Positions 22,511-36,567 of a DNA stretch of 64,000 nucleotides are shown here, one piece after another (within the stretch, counting starts at the first letter, position 1; each line of letters starts with the position of its first letter). Source of the DNA: Sisyra terminalis (lineage: Eukaryota; Arthropoda; Insecta; Neuroptera; Sisyridae); assembly GCA_958496175.1 (NCBI GenBank), contig OY292275.1, forward strand, positions 53,087,701-53,151,700, written 5' to 3'. The notes under the pieces were generated by a model. The model saw nothing but the letters and a program-made list of their open reading frames with translations. It was not told the DNA's origin and searched no databases. Position numbers and translations under genes: made by a program.

Positions 22511-25500
22511 ACAATTGGTAAAAAGGATATAAAATCAACTCGTCTTCTCAAATATCAAGACCCAGAAAATTTGTTATTTTGGTTTTTGTTCAGGCGTTTC
22601 ATCCTTGAGTAAAACCTTTAAAACGTAATCGCAAGGAAACTGATATTTTTCTTTAATTTGATTTACTTAAAAACTAATCATCTTTTTTTCTCTAATAAAC
22701 CAATCATTAAAAAAAGTGTTTTCAATTCTTAATAATACCTACACAGTTTTAAATATAAATAAACTTTTTTTTAACAAATAGAATTATCAAATCATTTTTT
22801 TTTATATTTTTTGTTACAATTATTTAAAAATTCTATATTTAAATAAAACACATTGCTATATGCATGAGACCTTCAAACGTTTGTATATATTAAATGGAGT
22901 AATATTTTTTTTATTATTTAATTTTTAATAACTAAAGAAGTCAAAAACTGTGACGGAAATTTTAACGTAAAGAAACAAACATTTTTTTCGCTGCTAATAA
23001 ATAAATGATTGAATTACGATTACAATAATTACGAGTGTAAACAATTCCTTCTCAGTTTTAAGTTTTACTTGTAAAAATTAAAGTATCTTTATTCGCTTTT
23101 GGCAAAAAATAAAATGTTTATTATTATCAATGCAAAGTCTTCATTTAATAAACCCACTTGAATGTACATAGTAAACTTGAACTTCAAACTTAATTTTTTT
23201 TTTCATTATTTTCTAAAAGCATAATATAACTTATCAATAAACATTAATCACGACTAAATCATCAAGTGTAAAAGCATTAAATTATATAATAGTTTCATAT
23301 ATAAAATAAGTAAAATTATAAAATAATTACTTAATCTATAATTAATTTAATAATTTAGACCAGAGGTTTCCAAAACACCTGCATAATAAGTATTTTATTC
23401 TTGTTTTCAACATTTCAAATACTAATAAAACTGGTGAAAATAGCTGTTCAAATTTTATAAGGGCTTAAATCAAAATTAAATAGCCATAAGGACCCCATTA
23501 GTACCCTATTGTCTTAGTGGTTAAAACTTAGACTTAAATGATTATTTATATTTCAAAGGATGCTACACAACTGCAAAGATATTATTTATAGATAAACGCT
23601 TATTTAAATTTTGCTAAAATAAAGTTTTCAAATAATCATCAAGTAACGTCAGCAAATGTTCAATTTAAAAACAAATGCGTGTTTAACATTTATCTTAACG
23701 AAATTTATATTTTTTCTATGACCTCCATTTAGGTAAGAAACAAAAATATCGCTATTATTAACTTAAATTTCTACGATATGTTCATCTTTTAGTCATTAAA
23801 GCACATTAATAGATGTAATTTTTAAGTTGAGAAATAAATAATATTCGAGTATTGAATATTTTATTTCCAAATGTATATTTAACACATATAAACATTATTA
23901 AGTAATGATAAGTTTGGAAAAAACTTTAGTATGAGATTAGTATAAGTTTGAAAATTGATAGTTAATCCCACGTCAATTCAGTGAGATTGTTATGAAATAT
24001 TGTTTCAAAATTCAATTCTTCTTTTTCATCAAGTAAGTTTAGTTGTTTTTTGCTTCATGAAGAACAACTCCAAACTAACTACTCAATTCGTAACTCCGTT
24101 ATAATTACATATCAATTGAAAAGATTATAACAATTACAATTATTAAAATAATTAAAGTGTAATAGCCACCCTTAAAATTAGGGTTAAAATTGGACATCAC
24201 CTCTGAAAGGATGTATCCTTTATATCGAAAATCCCATTTATACTTAGAATATGGTAGCCAATGATAATCGTTTTAAAATTAAAGATAGCAAGTTTCACAT
24301 AATTCGGGTGTTTCTTTGTTTAAAGGAAAAAATCGCAACAATGCTGATTTAAATGCACTTCTTGAATTATTATTGTTGACGTTTAAATATAATGATTTCA
24401 TCGCCAAACTATGAAGTTTATAAGTTCAATATTATTAGCTTATTAAGTATATTAAGTATTTATTAAACTAATTAAATTTACTTATTAAGTATTTTTTCAT
24501 CAATTGATTTCTTTGAGATTCAACTTTGTTAGAATTCACTTTTCAAAAATGTATCCTTTAAATCTGAATACATCTGGCGAAAGTTACCCTAAAAGCAAGA
24601 AACATTACAGCGAACAAAAATCGTTAACAATTTATCAAAAAAAGAGCTTTAACTTAGCTTTTTATTTGAAAATCATTTTTTTTAAAACTATTGATCATAT
24701 TGTGTTGTCCATTCCTGCTTACAGGAGAAATAATTCATAAAAATTCTAAGATAAATACAGTCGGCTTACAACAATTGAAGCAAATATTCCTTAAAAGGAA
24801 AAGGTAAGTAGTTCTTGAAAATCGGCGATCAATGGCTAAAATTTTGGAAATCATTTACTACTTAAACCCAAAAAAATGTATTAAAGCATGTAAAAATAAT
24901 TAAATGTATTAAAAATAATTAATCTTAAGGTTAGTTAAAAGAAAGATAATTGTTTAAAAATTTAAAAAAAAATCCTTAACGTTGATATTGCACTTGAATA
25001 TTATCGTTAACATTGTTAACATTGAGATTATTTCTCATAAGTTTACAGAAAAAAATGTAAAAATGCTAACTTCGAAGTTCTTATTCAATAAACATTGAAA
25101 CAAACAATCTTTATAAGATGGTGAAAACTCATTAAATTAACGATTTCATCGCTAAACATTGTGAGCGCCATATAACTCTTAAAAAGTTGTAATTAACATA
25201 ATTTTAAAGGTATGCAACCCATCTTACATTAACGTTATACAGTCATATCTAAGTTTTACATTTTACATATCACCAGCACAGAATACCAGTTAAAGGGGTT
25301 CGTTCCGGGCTTATTTTACTAATAGTGTTTATAAGCTAGTGCTTAGGACCACGGTAAAAATTCAGGAGGCCTCGGCCAGAATCTGTTTATTTATTAAAAA
25401 AATAATAAAATATATTTCATATTTTTTTTGTCATAAACTCGTTTTTTTTTTAAATTTGAGACAATTTATGAATGTTTTATTATAAAAGTAAATATTAGTT

Positions 25501-26406
25501 TTCTTATCATTTTCTCGTTGTTTTTGATTATTGTATAAATTGCTTTATTATTTTTATACTTTGCCGGTAGCAGAATTAAAGCGATTGATTGAAAAATAAC
25601 ATTTATTTTACAACTTATATTTACCACATATGGGCTAAATTCATCCCTGAAAATACTGTGCCTAAATCAAACCAAATTGAGGGGGTTCACGAATTCAGAG
25701 TGGCCTGGAGCCTACTTTAATCAAAAATAGCTACTGAGTACTTACGGTACCTATTGGTACTTGCCTAAGTACCCTTTTTGGGGAAGTTAAACATTAGACT
25801 CTTGCAATTTACAATAAATCACAATTTTAATTTTCTTTTAATTGTTTTTTTAGTACAACCGAATTTTCTTGTATATTAACTTAGTTAGCGATTAACAATA
25901 GAAACTGAAAGTAACAGATAGAAATTAAAAGTTTCTCAGTTATTTCTTAGTGTGTTATAAGTTATATAACATGTATGGGTAATTCTCATGAAATCTCGAA
26001 ATTCTTCTCCTTTCAGTATTAACAAAAATCCAAGCGATCTACGATGGTAGTTTTTTTTTCTTGAAAAGAACATTACTTGAGCTACTGCTGTTGGTAATAA
26101 TTTTTGAACTATATGAATATCTCTATAGAATAATAAATAAATAGTATCCTGAAAAATCATTTCCTCGCTATGTCCCAAACTTAAGATTATTAAATTAGTA
26201 TTATTAAGATTTTCAAAAAAAAAAATTGCGAATTTGACTAATCGATTAAAAACACAATTGGTTTTCAAAAATCTTTTGAGTTTGGAATGAAAAGTAAAGA
26301 ACACGTTTTCAAAAATATTTTATGTGTCCAATAAAATAAAATCATTCCTTCACACCTTTACTAACAGTCGATATATGAACGCATCACTAATCATTCATGA
26401 TGGCTC
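22511..26406. other. Large gene-free AT-rich region
   Basis: Almost 4 kb of about 75-80% A+T with long A and T runs. No coding exon, RNA gene or named repeat was recognised. A 122-codon minus-strand frame at 26304-25936 is the longest but has no recognisable domain. Short G/C-richer patches at 25300-25390 and 25680-25770 look like old transposon remnants. Confidence 0.4.
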
Positions 26407-26596
26407 TCATCGATTTTTTTTCAATTGTTGTTTACCGTCGTTTTATAACTACTACGGTCTTTAACGAATATAGGATTAATAATCCGTATTCGAGAAATAT
26501 TAAAAATTTTCTCGATACAAGGATCAAATCCAAAACTTACTAATTTTGGAGCGGTCACCTAGACTACTCGGCCACTAGTTGGCATCATCGATTTTT
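26407..26596 (-). mobile_element. tRNA-derived SINE, copy 1, with 12-bp target duplication
   Basis: On the minus strand the 5' part reads tRNA-like: ctagtggccgagtagtctag (box A-like) and ttggatttgatcc (box B-like), then an unrelated body ending in cgacggtaaacaacaattg and an A-rich tail. The flanks share tcatcgattttt (26407-26418 and 26585-26596), the target duplication expected of LINE-driven insertion. A second copy is at 36568-36741. Confidence 0.85.
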
Positions 26597-27340
26597 GATT
26601 GTTGGCAATACCATCAATTATTTCACATATTTACGGTATCTTACACGTGTTAGAGAATCTGTTCGAAAATGAAAAAAACATGAAAATTATTTTAAGATTA
26701 CATTTAAAAAAATAGAGGCATTTACTATATCTTAATAATAATTGCACAGTAAAATAGAGAGTAGAGAGTAAATCAGAGAGAGTAAGCATACTCAAAATTT
26801 CAGAAGTAACAAAAGTTTATATACCAAGATTTTTTAATCTTGAATTTATAGTTCATTTCGTCATTCCCGATGATATATGAGGTAATAACTTTTGAACTAG
26901 CCGATTTTTTTTTATTTCTTTGACTATTTAATCCTTGAATTCACCGTTTTTTCCTGCTTTACTGTTACGGCCAAACACTTTGCTCTCTATCAAACAATAA
27001 CAGACAAGATTCAATGACAGTATTGTCTATAAAAATTAAAAACCATTCCCTCAGTATTAAAATTATAAATCGTCCATATAATTCGCTTACAATAAGTTTA
27101 TTCTGAGGACCACTATATTGGTAAAATCTAATTACATAAATACTACAAAATTGACAAAGCAAAATCAAAATGTTAAAAGTATTTTTATGTTCTATTTTTT
27201 CAAACTGATTTCGAAATTTAATCAGAATTACGAGAATTACCCATATAATAAATAGTAATAAATAATTTGAATAAAATTTAAATTATCCACTATGAAGTTA
27301 GACATAGTTAACAAATAGTTCGAAAAAATATCACAATGAA
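26597..27340. other. Spacer before CTDNEP1
   Basis: No gene recognised. Contains an (agag)-rich patch at 26755-26785. A 67-codon minus-strand frame (27168-26965) has a hydrophobic start but no family I recognise. Confidence 0.4.
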
Positions 27341-27580
27341 ACGAATGGAACAGCGCTGTTCTGTCAAACGGGGCTTGCGGAGACGGACGGCGAAGAAAGC
27401 TAGACAGGAGAGAGTGAAATGGGTCGATTATGGTGAATCTTGTTGGTGTTACAAATTCGTAAAAATATCGAAAATTGTAACCAATATGAAGATATTATTG
27501 ATATTCGACAAATAGTGAAGTGTCCGTGTTATCTTGAGTCACATTTATTTATCATAAACGTTTACTTAACCGTATTTCCA
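27341..27580 (+). promoter_or_regulatory. CTDNEP1 promoter/5' UTR region
   Basis: A sharply G/C- and CpG-richer island (ggggcttgcggagacggacg, ggcgaagaaagctagacagg) in AT-rich DNA directly ahead of the CTDNEP1 start. It is probably the transcribed leader. In-frame ATGs upstream of 27581 exist, but the conserved protein begins at 27581. Confidence 0.55.
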
Positions 27581-30500
27581 ATGCTGAAGCAATTGCAAAT
27601 GGGCCTCCGTGCGTTCTTATTATTAGCGTCGAGAGTTTGGACATGTCTCTGTTTTATGTTCAAAAAACAGGTTAGATCCGTGAGTATCTTTAGACAAAAT
27701 TCAATTTTCAATCGCAAAAATTATCTCAGCTTTTTTCCAAACTAATACATTTACATCTGTCGTCACTTTCAATGTGTTGCCGTATACTAATCCCCATGCA
27801 GTTTCTCGTGGCGGCATTTGCAACTTTACTTATTCTGCACTTGATTGTTTCAAATGCTTCATTTTCATAATTCAAATCTACTTGCATTATTCAAATGCTA
27901 CTTATTAGAAATTATCATTTCCTTAGGTCACTTATTTGCATAAACATTCGATATTTTTTTTTATAATTAATTGTATGGCATAGCCACTACTTAATTTAAT
28001 ATAATAATCAATATTGTATCATTTGAATAAATCTAAAAAAAATCTTACTTTTTTTAATCTACAATCTTTAAAATATAGATATATGCTTTATTTATGTTTG
28101 TCTTAATCAGCGAAATATTTATATGAAAAGTTAATACTAATATAATGTTAACGAAGAATTGGTTCTTTTGGAAGTTATCAATGTATCAATAAATTTTCTA
28201 AGTTGTCTTAGTACATTACTTTCGAATTTAAATCTTTGTGCTTTCAGCGTCAATATAATTATCAGTGGTCGGTCAAGATTTGCAAATATAGAGGTGCTAC
28301 ATATGGTTTTTATTCGAGATAATTTCGAATTCATATTCTTTTTCAATGTATAAGAAACTTCCAGTTCGAAAATTATATTTCTACTTTCTCTCATCAAAAC
28401 AATGAGTTAAATTGAAGATGAATCTGATCTTACATAGATCTTGATCAAGCTCGACAATGGATCATTTTCATAGAAATACAAGAAAATAGAAGTTGAAGTA
28501 ACAAATACGTTTCCATGGAACCAACGTGTATATATCCCTTTTTATAATGTTTACTCATATAAAATTCTATTCGATTATATAATTTCTTTTTGGTCATTTC
28601 ACATCTGCTGGTATTTACAGCTATAATGCACATCAAAGTTTCATCAATAAACTGATTAATTCTACCATAATTACTTATTAATTCTTTTGATTTCTACCTT
28701 AGTTTTCGATATATCCAATATTCGAGATGAATATATTTACTTAGTCGCTTTATTCTCTTATATTTGTAATTCGAATATGTACAATTCTCAATTTGCTAGG
28801 GTCGGAAGACCCTAGCTCACTTGCCTTACGATGAAAACCCGTTATAGTAATTCGTCTAGTTGGTGTCAAAAGTTCTACTAATATCAATATTTCGGAATAC
28901 TTTATTCTTTCTTCTCGTTTTCTTTCATATAAATCAGTAGTTCCCAATCGATTTTGGGCCATGTCTCACGTGATATTTAAAAAGGCCATTAACTTGGTAT
29001 CTAAAAAAGGTTTCAAAGAATAAGTCATCCATGAAAGAGAGGAAAATAAAATTTTCCGGAAACCGTAAATATCTTGTGTACCAATTACATATGTAATTTT
29101 ATGTATGCATTAACACGAACATTCATTGTTAGTTACTAATTCTCGAATTACCCCATAGTCTTTGGTATAATCAACCGAAGGGTGCACATCCTGTCCATGA
29201 CCCACCAAAATATTGCCATTCCCTACGTTGGGAATGTCTGATCTAAAACTATTAAAAATAAACGTTGTGATGTCTCTAAAAAATATTAAAAAAGGAACAA
29301 TAAGATAAACAGCACCTGTTACATGACAAGTTGCACTTATCAATTGTACGGTTTTGACCAATTCTGTCAATTATGCATCATTACTTATCTCTCTTTTTAT
29401 ATCTTTTTCCACCCTTCTTTTGCTACCGAGAAGACACAATGGCTTCCGAAATATAATTTTGCATATAGTTTCAACATAATCATGTCAATCATTAAGTTTT
29501 AAATTGTATTCGTCTTCAAGAGTCAAAATGAAACCATGCTTTATGTATTTTATTCATAAATATTTTTAAGTACAGAAAACTAATTTGTACGCACTATTTT
29601 TATACTGTTATCATAGAACCGTATATTTTTTATATATAACTTAACGAAAAGATACCCCAGTTTATTATATGTAAAAATTTATCCTTCTAAAATTGTAAAA
29701 TTCTTATAGAGCAAAAGCAGGGTTAGTCATACTATATGATATCATAGTACAGGCAAATATTCAATTTGAATTTTCTTGCGCCAATATAGACATATTATTC
29801 AAATATAAACTTAGACTTCATATTATTCATAATGAGTAAGGATCAATATTACTAGACTCATCATTCATCATACTTTTAAATTTGCTTTTTAAAATTTATT
29901 AAATTCAATATTGGTTTCTTTTGCACTATTTAAAAATACAAGTATATTGGTTCGGCAAATTAATATAAAATCATATATGTAATAGTTAAATTCTCAGTTT
30001 TCTGTGCATTCCATTAATATAACTGCAATGTATGATCAAAATTTCCAGTTTTTGCAATTCTGATTCCTTCTACCATTTTTTTTTTAATTTTAATTCGCTA
30101 ATACTAAAAGACTGACTCACTTTCGGTACATATATCCTTGTGCGTAACTCAGAGTGATAATGGTTCATAATAATCAAATTGGAATAAAAACAAAATGGAC
30201 ATTTTGAGTTGGCATCATTAAATTCTTAAATTAATCTTTGATTTTTACCAATAATCAATTATAACAATTTGATCTCTATTGCATGGAAACGACTGCCTGA
30301 AATATTTATTATCATTGTGTTCCATTTTTAACATATCTTGTTTTATCTCACATTTAACATTATTGTTTATTTCTTTATAATTTTACTATATTAACCAATT
30401 AATTTATATAATATTTTTTATTTTTTTTTTCTTTAAAACGTTCATTTTTTTAATAGGTGGTTCAGCATCAACCTGTAAAATACGAAATATTTCCATTGTC

Positions 30501-32391
30501 GCCAGTATCCAGGCATCGACTTAGTACGTATATTGAAAAAAATTTAAAACATCTTAAAAATAAATTGCAATTTCAATTCATTACGTTGCATTTTTTTTAA
30601 TAAATTATAAAGTTACCATAAGTGGAATTAAACTTTACTTAAATGGTTTAATTTTATTTCAGTTGAGTAACTTAACTTAAGAATTTTTAGTGTAGTTTAT
30701 TTGGTATGGTTTTAATGTACGTTTTTTTTTTTTGTTGCAGGTATAGTGAAACGAAAAATACTTGTTTTAGATTTAGATGAAACATTAATTCATTCACACC
30801 ATGATGGTGTTTTACGACAAACGGTGAAACCTGGCACACCGCCTGATTTTGTATTAAAAGTGATTATTGATCGACATCCTGTACGATTTTTTGTACATAA
30901 ACGACCACACGTGGATTACTTTTTGGATATCGTGTCGCAGTGGTACGAATTAGTAGTATTTACAGCGAGTATGGAGATATATGGAGCTGCAGTGGCTGAC
31001 AAATTAGATGCAGGACGAGGGATACTATCAAGACGATATTATCGTCAACACTGTACTCCCGATATGGGTTCTTATACCAAAGATCTTTCAGCTATTTGCG
31101 GCGATCTTACCTCAGTTTTTATACTTGATAATTCTCCTGGTGCTTATCGTGCTTATCCAGGTGATTATTAGCATTATTTTATTAAAAAATTAATCATTTA
31201 CGTTTTAAAATTACATTCTAATAAGTAATTCAATCATCTTTTTAAATCTCTTCCGACTACTTAGGCTCAGAACCAAAACAAATTGGAATATGAGTTAGAA
31301 AATACCTATTTTTTAGCCCTACAGATTTAATACAAGATTATTAATGTATTTTTTTTAAAGAAACAGTTTGGAGACTTCTTTATGTTACGGTAACATACTG
31401 AAGAAATCCAATCCCGGAATCCCAAACATTTGTTCGATATATCATTGGCTTAAGGTCAAATTTTTCAAATTAGCATCGAAAAGTTTCATAGTTTTCAAAC
31501 TAGTAATATGTTACCCAAAAAAAAATTTGGCACAGAAAAAATTGGCCCCCATAACTATAACGAATAGTTTCCAATGATAGTTATAGCGATGCTTGGTCTA
31601 TAAAATCAGGGGATTTCTTTTGAAGAAAAATTTAACATCCTAGAAGAATTATCGCTGTAAAAAGTAGCCAGTGATCGATTTTTTTCACAGCATTGATCGT
31701 TCATCATATGATTCGTTTATTTTGAAAGTGGCGTAAGTCCATTTCAAGGACGGTCTATATGGTGATTCTTCTTGTAACTAGAACAAAGTATGTTAATTAT
31801 TTGACTGCTAAGTTTTCAGAAATTCCTGATTTTATTTTAGTTGTTAACAAAAACGCCAATTATTCTCTCCTCTTTAGTATCTTATGTTCCTATGGTTAAA
31901 AATGATAACACTATAGGGATTGTTCTTGAAATGGACTTAACTCACTTTCAAAATAAACGGCGCATATGTTCACTATAGCACATTATTTTTAAATTACTCA
32001 CACGTTTTCAAGTACCTTGCAAAACAAATATTAGAGATAGTTATATGACTCAATTTTTGATACATTTTTTTCTTTACCTTCTACCGATTTTTAATATCAT
32101 AACTTCCTCTCAATCTTTAACAAAGTATTGAATTACTTTTCACATTAGAAGTTAGCACCAATTTATAACGATTTTGCTGTAGATATTTGAAAAGGACGTA
32201 AAAAGAAAGACTAACTCCAATGATTTATTTTTTTTCTTTTTTTAGATAATGCAATACCAATTAAATCATGGTTCAGTGATCCTATGGACACTGCGCTACT
32301 CAATTTGTTACCTGTATTAGATGCTTTACGATTTACTCAAGATGTTCGTTCCGTTCTCAGTCGGAATCTTCATTTACATCATTTGTGGTAG
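27581..32391 (+). CDS. CTDNEP1: CTD nuclear envelope phosphatase 1 (Dullard)
   Basis: Serine/threonine phosphatase of the nuclear envelope and ER that dephosphorylates lipin (phosphatidic acid phosphatase) and dampens BMP signalling. Exons: 27581-27679, 30457-30523, 30741-31160, 32246-32391, totalling 732 nt and 243 residues, equal to the family length. All junctions are GT...AG and in phase. Residues 11-26 are a membrane segment ([17 protein letters not shown]). The HAD catalytic motif DLDET is at residues 66-70; then comes [34 protein letters not shown] and [13 protein letters not shown], and the tail ends NLHLHHLW. Start 27581 matches the usual family N-terminus. Intron 1 is 2.8 kb and intron 3 carries a MITE. 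Every catalytic residue is present. Confidence 0.97.
31688..31982. mobile_element. MITE with ~65-bp terminal inverted repeats in CTDNEP1 intron 3
   Basis: tcgtttattttgaaagtggc followed by gtaagtccatttcaagga (31712-31750) is matched in inverted form at 31921-31965 (ttcttgaaatggacttaact, cactttcaaaataaacggcg). Pairing extends over about 65 bp at each end around a 150-bp unrelated centre. No coding sequence. The family is not identified. Confidence 0.8.
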
Positions 32392-33280
32392 CATTAGTTG
32401 TGTAAAAATATCGTTCCTCACACTTCGTTCATCTGTAACAAATTGGCATTAACTTTGGTAAGAACAAATTTACAATACTTTGAAAAAATACTTAACATTT
32501 TATTAATGACAAACTTTTGCATTTAGATTAGAAATAAGAAGCCTGAACTTTTGATTGGTATCGTATTTTACGTAATGTATTAAAGTTAAAAAGAGAGACC
32601 AATAAGATTGAACTATACAAATGTAAAATGACAATGGAATCAACTTATTTCTATTTAGTTGTTATCTTTTTAATATTACTGTAACAAGTACTCAGATTAA
32701 TGCCAACGTTTATGAAAAGGAGGAAAATTGATCACAATTTTTCAACTAAAAATTAGATCTCTATGGCAGTAACGTGAATCTCTGTATCGCGACTAATGTA
32801 TATATCAAGTTAGATTTTTTCGCTAACATTGAACAGTTGTACTGTTTATAGTTTATACAGTATATAAATTATATTGTAGTCTTATTTATGTAATATAATT
32901 TAAACTATAAACATAAATTTAAACAAAAGCTCAAACAAATTTATTTTTTGATGTATTGTCCAGATAAGTATTTCGATTACCAAGCAATCTTCCTCGGTGG
33001 TTATCAAGTAATATTGGATCTCTCCGTAAATGCTATGTGATAAAGTTAACACTGAAGTCTGCTAGTGATCACGGATTGATTTCAATTGAAAAGTCGAGCT
33101 GTTCTCTTTTTGCAATGTAATTGCAGAGGGGGATGTTTAAATACTAATAATTTATATTACATAAATAAAATCACAATATATTTTACATACTATATAAACA
33201 GTTATGTGTACATAATATACATTCATGTAAAGTGTAAGCTGAAGCAATAATTCCTTACACAAAGTTATATATTATATATA
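32392..33280 (+). other. CTDNEP1 3' UTR and downstream spacer
   Basis: AT-rich, no gene. Several AATAAA-like signals occur (for example near 33165), so the true 3' end cannot be chosen. Nothing else recognised. Confidence 0.4.
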
Positions 33281-33482
33281 CAGTGTAATCTCACTACTCC
33301 GGCACTATTAAAAACCTGAGGGTACCAGATTACTGGATTATAGTGAAAGTCATAGGTAATGAATGAAATAAAGCATTTCATAGTGGGAATAAATATAGAG
33401 GGGCGAGGGAGGCGTAGGCGGAGGGTGCCGGATTATTGGACGTGCCGATCTATCGAAGTGCCGGATTAGTGAGATTATACTG
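33281..33482. mobile_element. pogo/Tigger-like MITE, copy 1 (202 bp, TA duplication)
   Basis: Begins CAGTGTAATCTCACTACTCC and ends in the inverted form (ccggattagtgagattatac, tg), flanked by TA on both sides (33279-33280, 33483-33484). Internal copies of the terminal motif (ggtgccggattattgga) lie near both ends. The terminal form CAGT-TAATCTC--TAATCCGG and the TA target fit pogo/Tigger-type non-autonomous elements. Confidence 0.88.
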
Positions 33483-33484
33483 TA

Positions 33485-36400
33485 TATGAATGATTCTACA
33501 GCTACTTTATTTATGGTATTAAAACACAAACATGATTGTCATAAAGGAAGTAGAATGGAACTGAATCTCAGCAATGATCGAAAAGAATTTGTTTCACTAT
33601 ATCGGCTATTCATATCGACAATTGTTTTTCGATATTTACGGTTCATAAGTTCAGTGTATCTTTATTTCTATTCTAAATGATATTTATTACTTGAAATTGA
33701 AAACTACGTTAAATATATTATTTGTATAGAGAATAATTTTTGAAATTTATTTAGATGGGTACCTGCGCATCGGAGCATCATTTTGTCATTCATCCAATCG
33801 AACTATAAATTTGTCAATATATAAATTATTGATTGCAATAGTTCATATTCTCAATTAATGTGTATAGATAATAAATTATTATGACGAGTAGTGTATCCTC
33901 GCGATTGTCATACGTATAAATTTATTAAGAAAGAAAAAAAAATGAAATAGCGATTAGTTTTATTGACAAAATTTAGTTTTAAACTTGTTAAAACTATCAC
34001 TCATAACATTAAACCGTAGAAATGTTAACTTATTTCATTTTTGTACATAATAATAACTACGTTCTTTCGTTACTGAATAGTTTTCGTTTTAATGACTGAA
34101 GAGTGATAACTTTAATTTATTTTATCATAATTTCATAAAAAAATTTTACTTTTCGATTCACTCGTTGATATTTGCTCTGAGCCACATTTCCTATTTAATG
34201 TTATGTAAAATAATATTTATACGATTGCCGGAAGTAATTTTTGATTCCTATTTATTATTTGCGAGAAAATTTCTTTCAAAATTAACCTGCCGTTTTTTTG
34301 TGGAAACAAGTCGGATATTTATTTCCTTTTTTTTTTATTAGTGAGATTTACAACACCACTGTTATTATTTATTTTAACTAGCAAAATATTATATAGGCGT
34401 TAGGTACTCAAGTAAAATTATTTTTGTAATCACGAATCGTTTTCGTTATCACCTCAATTTTATTATAAATACCTCAAAAATGTAAAATAATGAATGTATA
34501 TCGACTATTCTAAAAATTCAATCGTACAAAAAAATAATAACAAATAACATGAACTTTTAAAATAATTGCAATGCGACATTAGTTATGTTTATGTATATAT
34601 ATGTTAATTTGGTCAATAAAAATAATTGATTTGATCAAAATAAAAATTTATATATATATATGTTATGATCTAAGTAATAATTACTGGTAATAAATACATT
34701 TAATGTTTAGTCATTATGAATTATAAGAAAAAACTTAAAGTACAATATTTATTGAATTTATTCAGTTTTTGCGTAATATGTTTTCGACTTGGATAGAATG
34801 TTTTACATTTGATTAAGGTATTATTTTAGGCATTACAAACAGCAAAGAACCAACAAAATTGTTTTAAACAATGCAAGACTACAATTTATTTTTTGTTTGA
34901 TACGGCAAAATCAATAGGTCAGTTCACTTTTCTTGATGTTATATACTGATTTATTGCATCTCATTTAATGTGCATTTTTGCCCCAATGAGATGCACCGTC
35001 GCCTTTTTAAAACCTCAGTAATCCTAAGGTATCTTAGGTATACCCTTGGTAATCCTAGGTATCCTAAGCCGTCACTGTAATTGCTGCTATTTGTCTCAAA
35101 CGAACAGCGACCTATGTGTTATATGGTCTAACTTTAAGAAAAACTTTTATTTAATTTGATTCCAATTTCTACCAAAACAATTACTGTGGAATTTCAAGTT
35201 ATTAGACCAAAAACAAAGGGAATATCATTGTAATAATATAACTTAGTATTATATTACATAAAGAAATTTCACGAAATGAAGCCAGACCGTATTTTGGTAC
35301 ATTTTTTGTGCAATATAACACTGAAAAATATTTTTGACTATTTGGCAAAATGGTAATTTTTACTTGCTAGCTTAAATGCCGCAACCATGTTGCGAGTATA
35401 AAATGTGAAAAAATAATTAATTGAATGTTTTTAAATTAAATTAAGTTAGCGTTAATAGATTTTTCGAGCCATAATTTTATTGATTTTGGTAATTAATTAA
35501 TGAGTGAGTATCCAAAGACAGAGTATCTCAACCTATGAGAACAGAATTAGCAAATAAAAAGTTTATAACTATATTAAACGTAAAATATAATATCGAATCT
35601 CTGCATTGTTGTAATGTTTCGGAAGATATAAGCGTAAGACTAACTAAAAAGAAAAAGGTTTTAAGTGGCCTATATTATTTAGATAATTTTAGAATAATCA
35701 TAAAGAAAACTAAACATAAAATTTTATTTACATATCTGTTTTTTTAATTGAAAGAAAAAAATTACCACGACCAGTGAATATTCTAGCTCCATAAACCTAA
35801 TAACTGATACCAATTGTTTTCATATTATAATATTAAAGTATTTATAATAAAATGTCAGGATAGTTATCTTTTTGTTCTTTGAGCAAAAAAAAAAAATATT
35901 TCTTTATGACTACAAATTATGAACTTTGCATAACTGTTTTTATTGTAATTTATAACATTAGCTAAGCATAAATAACCAAATTTTTTTTTAATTAGTTACT
36001 TGGTTCATAACATGTATCATTTCTTTATATTATTTTTATATAATATTTTCATGTCTTCGTTTTTGAAAAAGAAATGAAATAAAGAACTATACAAAATATA
36101 ATTTATTTTATTACTGTTTTTTCTTTAAAAATATATTATTACTTTTATTATGTATTACATTTTCAGTTTTGAAACTATAGTTTTTGCATTGTTTGCAATA
36201 CTATACAGTTATCAGAATTAAGATTGATTTTAATATTTTTAAAAATAAAAGGCCTACAACATTAAAGGCGTTAAGTAAATTAAAATTGTAACGTAAATTT
36301 TATTTTTTATGTTCTTTTTTATTATTAGGAAGCCAAAAACTTATTGTATAAAAATTTGGTTTTCTGTTTAAAATGTAGAATTTACCGAAATTGGATATAA

Positions 36401-36499
36401 TGAGCAAGGAAAATAATTGTAAGGAATGTTGTTTGTTGTGCATTTATGTTATCATATTGTTGTGGATGAAAAAAAAACTTAAGTTTTTGAATCTTGTTA
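33485..36499. other. Gene-free AT-rich region
   Basis: No recognised gene. (TA)n microsatellite at about 34650-34664. A short cluster of near-palindromic steps (taaggtatcttaggta, aatcctaggtatcctaag) at 35020-35070. Short frames at 33486 and 35535 have no recognisable content; the first starts at the MITE boundary. Confidence 0.4.
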
Positions 36500-36566
36500 G
36501 CTTGAACTGTATAACGTTGAATTCTGTAGAGGGATCGGATTAAATGTTGAGCAATTCAACGGAAGA
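36500..36566. repeat. Short dispersed repeat, deleted copy
   Basis: ataacgttgaattctgtaga, ggatcggattaaatgttga and caattcaacgga match the start and end of the element at about 39898-40010. The middle is missing. The SINE copy 2 begins immediately after it. Confidence 0.6.
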
Positions 36567-36567
36567 G

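Noticed and set aside
25936..26304. 122-codon minus-strand frame, considered as a decayed chemoreceptor exon
   Set aside because: Hydrophobic/aromatic composition only; no receptor signature, no flanking exons that keep phase, and a SINE inserted just upstream.
28137..29370. Several minus-strand frames (60-86 codons) inside CTDNEP1 intron 1, considered as a nested gene
   Set aside because: They are in different frames without matching splice sites or recognisable motifs.
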